Positions 37,429-40,215 of a DNA stretch of 40,215 nucleotides are shown here, one piece after another. Under the pieces are notes generated by a model. The model saw only the letters and a list, made by a program, of their open reading frames with translations, was not told the origin of the DNA and made no database searches. A program made the translations under genes and the position numbers. This DNA comes from Gemella haemolysans (lineage in GTDB: Bacteria; Bacillota; Bacilli; Staphylococcales; Gemellaceae). Positions within the stretch are counted from its first letter, which is position 1. The number at the start of each line of letters is the position of its first letter. The stretch spans positions 1-40,215 of the forward strand of contig NZ_JAQMFS010000084.1 of NCBI RefSeq assembly GCF_028308085.1, in the 5' to 3' direction.

Positions 37429-37902
37429 TTATTCATAAAATGTAACTTCGTAGTCTACGAATTCATTATTTTTGTAATTGAATTTAGCTGAGAAGAATGG
37501 TTTATCTTTAACTAACCAATCAAGGAAGATATAGTCACCTTCCCATGTTTTTATATTTTGGATTTCAGATTTTTTAACCCATACTAAGTCACCTTCGTTA
37601 CAATCTTCTGTCAGTGTACCTTTGTAGTTAGATGCAGTAAATACATAAGTATACCAGTCACGTTCACCATCGAAATTAGGGAAGGTAATAATACCTCTTA
37701 ATTTAGGGTTAATAATATCTAAGTTTGTTTCTTCTTTTACCTCTCTAATTACGCAATCTTCAGGACTTTCCCCAGGTTCAAACTTTCCACCAACACTAAT
37801 TGTTAAACCTTCGTGAATATCGTTTTCTTTCTTTGTTCTTTTTAACATTAAGAAACTATCGCCATTGTCAATGTAGCACATAGTAGCTAATACATTATTC
37901 AT
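37429..37902 (-). CDS. Nudix hydrolase, MutX-like
   Basis: The 157-residue protein resembles streptococcal MutX, an 8-oxo-dGTP pyrophosphohydrolase that cleans the nucleotide pool. MCYIDNGDSFLMLKRTKKEND and HEGLTISVGGKFEPGESP match that group. The Nudix box runs from Gly39: Glu45, Arg53, Glu54, Glu57 and Glu58 are all in place, while the box's last glycine is Asn60. GAGGAG upstream supports ATG 37902. Action on oxidised dGTP is inferred from resemblance. Confidence 0.8.
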   Translation of the reverse strand: MNNVLATMCYIDNGDSFLMLKRTKKENDIHEGLTISVGGKFEPGESPEDCVIREVKEETNLDIINPKLRGIITFPNFDGERDWYTYVFTASNYKGTLTEDCNEGDLVWVKKSEIQNIKTWEGDYIFLDWLVKDKPFFSAKFNYKNNEFVDYEVTFYE

Positions 37903-37925
37903 TATATTATCATCTCCTCATATTT

Positions 37926-37976
37926 AAAGAAAAAGTAGGAAAGAGGATTTACCTCAATACCTACTTTCTTTTGTGA
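37926..37976 (-). terminator. Terminator of the DUF2929-like gene
   Basis: On the minus strand, AAAGAAAGTAGG (from 37971) pairs with CCTACTTTTTCTTT, and an inner GAGG/CCTC pairing lies in the loop. The right arm itself supplies the T run. Confidence 0.7.
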
Positions 37977-38008
37977 AAAATTTTTATTAAAGTTTTAAAT
38001 AGCTTCGT

Positions 38009-38191
38009 TTAACGTTTTTTATCTAAACCTACAGCGTCTAGTAATGCAACAAATACTGTAAACATTACAGAAAGAATAGCACAGTCACGAAGTGTATTAA
38101 CTTCACCATTGCTACCTAAAATAGATGATACGATAAATATTACAATAAATGCGAATATAAATGACCAAATTAGTGAAATAATATATTTCAT
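38009..38191 (-). CDS. Small two-helix membrane protein, DUF2929-like
   Basis: The 60-residue protein has two hydrophobic helices (about 4-24 and 35-54) and a short charged end DKKR. The opening MKYIISLIWSFIFAFI resembles Bacillus YjzD (DUF2929), whose function is unknown. The frame is open from GTG 38200, but AGGAG lies nine bases before ATG 38191. It has its own promoter and terminator. Confidence 0.6.
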   Translation of the reverse strand: MKYIISLIWSFIFAFIVIFIVSSILGSNGEVNTLRDCAILSVMFTVFVALLDAVGLDKKR

Positions 38192-38225
38192 CGTTATCAC
38201 TCCTTAATTTTTTCTTACACTAACT

Positions 38226-38254
38226 ATTATACAACTATTATCGAAATCTAGCAA
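38226..38254 (-). promoter_or_regulatory. Promoter of the DUF2929-like gene
   Basis: On the minus strand, TTGCTA (38254-38249) and TATAAT (38231-38226) have a 17-base spacer. Confidence 0.75.
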
Positions 38255-38376
38255 CATTTTTATTAATAAATTGTATTTATAACATTTGTGTGTAATAATT
38301 AAAGTAGTGATATATATAATATGTTATTGTACAAAAAAATAATGAAAACGAATCTAATTTTTCATAGTTTTCTAGA

Positions 38377-38400
38377 AATTTTCAAAAAATATGATATAAT
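38377..38400 (+). promoter_or_regulatory. Nudix-gene promoter with candidate CodY box
   Basis: AATTTTCAAAAAAT (38377-38390) differs from the CodY consensus AATTTTCWGAAAAT at one position (A for G). It lies directly before and over the -35 zone of the extended -10 TGATATAAT (hexamer 38395-38400), a place where binding would repress. Confidence 0.5.
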
Positions 38401-38428
38401 AAAATAAATAAAACTTTGGGGGTAGTTT

Positions 38429-39313
38429 ATGTATCAAAAATTATATATCGATAAGAATTTAAAAGATAATATTTCAAGTGATATAAAACAATTGTTTTTT
38501 GATAATGAGATACCTTTTGAATTTATTGAAAGTCCAGACATTTTTGAATCTAATGTTTTGTTTTTAACTGATAATAAAAATAACCTTAGTTCTACATTGG
38601 CTAATGTATTCTTAATGAAACAAGAATATGATTTTCTAGATGTTAAAAATGCTATTTTTATTAGAAGTGTTGAAGACATAGTAAGGGTATTTAAAAATGA
38701 TGTTTGGAAAAAATGGGCACAAGAGCTTCAATTTCTTTCTCAATGCAGTTTAGCTTATAGTAAAGATAAATTTGATAGAGAGCGATCAGAAAGAATTAGA
38801 GAAATTGCATGTGAAATGTTATCATATAAATATGATATTCCTGTAGAGAAAGTTAAGCTAGATTTTGCTGGAGAATTGGGATATCAAACACCTAAAGTAG
38901 AAACAAGAGCAGCCGTTATTAAAGATAACAAAATTTTATTAGTTAAAGAACAGTTTGATGGTAAGTGGGCTCTTCCGGGTGGTTATCAAGATGTTAATAT
39001 GAGTATCAAAGAGAATGCAATAAAAGAAGCTAGTGAGGAAGCAGGAGCTGTTGTTAATCCTGTGAAAATTATTGCAGTACTTGATTATAATAGACATCAT
39101 CATGTAAATTTTCCATTTGGAATGGTTAAGGTGTTTGTTTTATGTGAATATGTGAGTCATAGTTTTGTTGAAAATACTGAAACATTGGGAGCAGAATTTT
39201 ATTCGCTTGATGAATTACCAGAATTATCAACAACTAGAACGACAAAAAAACAATTAGAAATGTGTTTCGATTGTTATAATAATATCGAAAATTGGGAAAC
39301 TATATTTGATTAA
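38429..39313 (+). CDS. Nudix hydrolase with N-terminal extension
   Basis: The C-terminal two thirds match the YjhB-type Nudix family: the NUDIX_N helix-rich part WAQELQFLSQCSLAYSKDKFDRERSERI (about 95-125), then RAAVIKDNKILLVKEQFDGKWALPGGYQD and the Nudix box ending KEASEEAG with its catalytic glutamates. These enzymes cleave nucleoside diphosphates linked to another group, such as ADP-ribose. The usual length is near 205; here about 90 extra residues precede the N-domain (MYQKLYIDKNLKDNISSD...). They look folded, alternating strands and helices (ESNVLFLTD, KNAIFIRSVEDIVRVF), but I do not recognise them. GGGGG precedes ATG. Substrate unknown. Confidence 0.75.
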   Translation: MYQKLYIDKNLKDNISSDIKQLFFDNEIPFEFIESPDIFESNVLFLTDNKNNLSSTLANVFLMKQEYDFLDVKNAIFIRSVEDIVRVFKNDVWKKWAQELQFLSQCSLAYSKDKFDRERSERIREIACEMLSYKYDIPVEKVKLDFAGELGYQTPKVETRAAVIKDNKILLVKEQFDGKWALPGGYQDVNMSIKENAIKEASEEAGAVVNPVKIIAVLDYNRHHHVNFPFGMVKVFVLCEYVSHSFVENTETLGAEFYSLDELPELSTTRTTKKQLEMCFDCYNNIENWETIFD

Positions 39314-39340
39314 TTTTTATGAGGAGTGATTTTAGAGTTT

Positions 39341-40048
39341 ATGAATTTACGAGAGACATTGATTAATAAAAATCTTCCAGTACATGAACAATTGATGTTC
39401 TGTTTATTATTGACGGTTATGGGTGGTTTTTTTGATGCATATACATTTGTTAACTGTGGAGGTATTTTTGCTAATGCTCAAACGGGGAATTTGATTTTTG
39501 TAGGTATTGATTTAATTGAGGGGAATTTTGGAGAGGTCCTACATTATTTAATCCCTATATTTTCTTTTGTTGTAGGGGTATTAGTAAGTAAGTTTATTGA
39601 GTACAGGTATAAAGAGTTATCTATTTTCAAGCATATATTTATGTTATTATTGATACAAATGACATCTTTAATAGTAATTTCAATAAAACACCAGTTTTTT
39701 GGAATCGATGTGAGACCTATCGTTATTTCTTTTATTTGCGCAATTCAATATGATGGTTTTAGAAAAGTTAATAATTTAGTATTTGCTAGTGTATTTTGTA
39801 CTGGTAATTTACGTTCAATGAGTGAGCATCTATACAAGCTTGTTGTTTTGAAAAAACAAGAGAGTAAAACACCGTTAATTATTTATTCTACAGTAATTAG
39901 TGTATTTTTATTCGGAGTAATTTTAGGGGCAGCTATGTCGAAATATTATCTACATAAAGCGATTATTGTTCCTATTGGTATAATTTCTGTTAATTTAGTT
40001 TTTATTGTTGTTATTTATAATAAATTCGGAAGAAAAAAATTAGTATAA
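39341..40048 (+). CDS. DUF1275 (YoaK-like) membrane protein
   Basis: The 235-residue protein is an integral membrane protein of the DUF1275 family: about six hydrophobic segments, GGFFDAYTFVNCGGIFANAQ with the following TGNLIFVG (family hallmark), and a second copy-like motif FASVFCTGNLRSM in the middle. Function is not established. GAGGAG lies about 14 bases before ATG 39341, rather far; an in-frame GTG at 39326 overlaps it and is unlikely. It follows the Nudix gene by 27 bases and is probably co-transcribed. Confidence 0.75.
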   Translation: MNLRETLINKNLPVHEQLMFCLLLTVMGGFFDAYTFVNCGGIFANAQTGNLIFVGIDLIEGNFGEVLHYLIPIFSFVVGVLVSKFIEYRYKELSIFKHIFMLLLIQMTSLIVISIKHQFFGIDVRPIVISFICAIQYDGFRKVNNLVFASVFCTGNLRSMSEHLYKLVVLKKQESKTPLIIYSTVISVFLFGVILGAAMSKYYLHKAIIVPIGIISVNLVFIVVIYNKFGRKKLV

Positions 40049-40061
40049 AATAATAAAATTT

Positions 40062-40116
40062 CAAGGCGATTTTAGAAAGCTTTAATTAGCTTTTTAAATT
40101 GTCTTGGATTTTTTTA
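40062..40116 (+). terminator. Terminator after the DUF1275 gene
   Basis: A long stem, CAAGGCGATTTTAGAAAGCT (40062-40081) with AGCTTTTTAAATTGTCTTGG (40088-40107), includes several G-T wobbles and is followed by seven T. Confidence 0.8.
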
Positions 40117-40120
40117 TATT

Positions 40121-40215
40121 GGCTCTTTGTCAAATTCGGGGCATGGAGAAAAATAGGAAATGAAATCTAGGCAGCATTTTGCTGCTTAGATTTTTTCTTG
40201 TTTTCTTTAAGTTTG
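40121..40215. mobile_element. End of an insertion sequence, ISL3-like, cut by the window edge
   Basis: From 40121 the sequence GGCTCTTTGTCAAATTCGGG resembles terminal inverted repeats of ISL3-family elements as I remember them. It begins right after the DUF1275 terminator, and the tail of a minus-strand frame with a terminator-like hairpin follows inside. The other end is outside the window, so size and target repeat cannot be seen. Confidence 0.45.
40167..40215 (-). CDS. Possible transposase C-terminus, partial
   Basis: On the minus strand an open frame enters at the window edge and ends at TAG (40169-40167), giving the basic tail KLKENKKKSKQQNAA. A hairpin, ATCTAGGCAGCA/TGCTGCTTAGAT, spans its last codons. 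Position inside the presumed IS end suggests a transposase, but too little is visible to identify it. Confidence 0.3.
   Translation of the reverse strand, partial: KLKENKKKSKQQNAA

Overview
The window is about 40 kb of AT-rich chromosome from a low-GC Gram-positive (Bacillota). CodY, TrmFO, ThiI with a partner cysteine desulfurase, the alpha2-type glycyl-tRNA synthetase tail, AGGAGG ribosome sites, an LPXTG/YSIRK-like surface protein and Rgg-like regulators fit a coccus near Gemella or the streptococci/staphylococci. Gemella is my best guess, made from gene content and style rather than a database match.

Layout. 1-152 is the end of glyS with its terminator. 525-1131 (minus) is a hicA-hicB toxin-antitoxin pair with a tandem operator inside its promoter. 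1471-16344 is one long purine operon, purE-K-L-C-F-M-N-H-D-B-fhs, mostly with overlapping stop/start codons, one strong promoter in front and one strong terminator behind. fhs makes the 10-formyl-THF used by PurN and PurH, so PRPP-to-IMP synthesis, its one-carbon donor and the AMP-branch lyase PurB are co-transcribed. purA (16539-17825) follows as its own unit and shares the motif CGTACGATAA with the purE leader.

17826-27556 is the accessory-looking part: an Rgg-like regulator (18125-19051), a YSIRK/SEC10-PgrA/LPNTG surface protein split by a one-base frameshift (19337-22107), a 0.93 kb gene-poor stretch with promoters, tiny ORFs and a strong hairpin, a second Rgg-like paralogue (23036-23965), and a permease-permease-ATPase exporter resembling the pneumococcal Vex system (24199-27505). 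Operator-like GACA-N4-TGTC sites recur at matching distances before regulator 1, the surface protein and a candidate hydrophobic peptide ORF (22527-22613). I read this as a possible peptide-sensing/surface-protein regulon; this is inference.

27560-40048 is mostly housekeeping: nucleoside 2-deoxyribosyltransferase (minus), topB, cmk-plsC-thioesterase, cysteine desulfurase-thiI-trmFO, codY, then minus-strand genes for a hotdog thioesterase, a MutX-like Nudix hydrolase and a small DUF2929-like membrane protein, followed by a Nudix protein with an unusual N-terminal extension (a near-consensus CodY box lies in its promoter) and a DUF1275 membrane protein. The last about 95 bases look like the end of an ISL3-type insertion sequence cut by the window edge. 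I saw no tRNA, rRNA, CRISPR array or recognised riboswitch.
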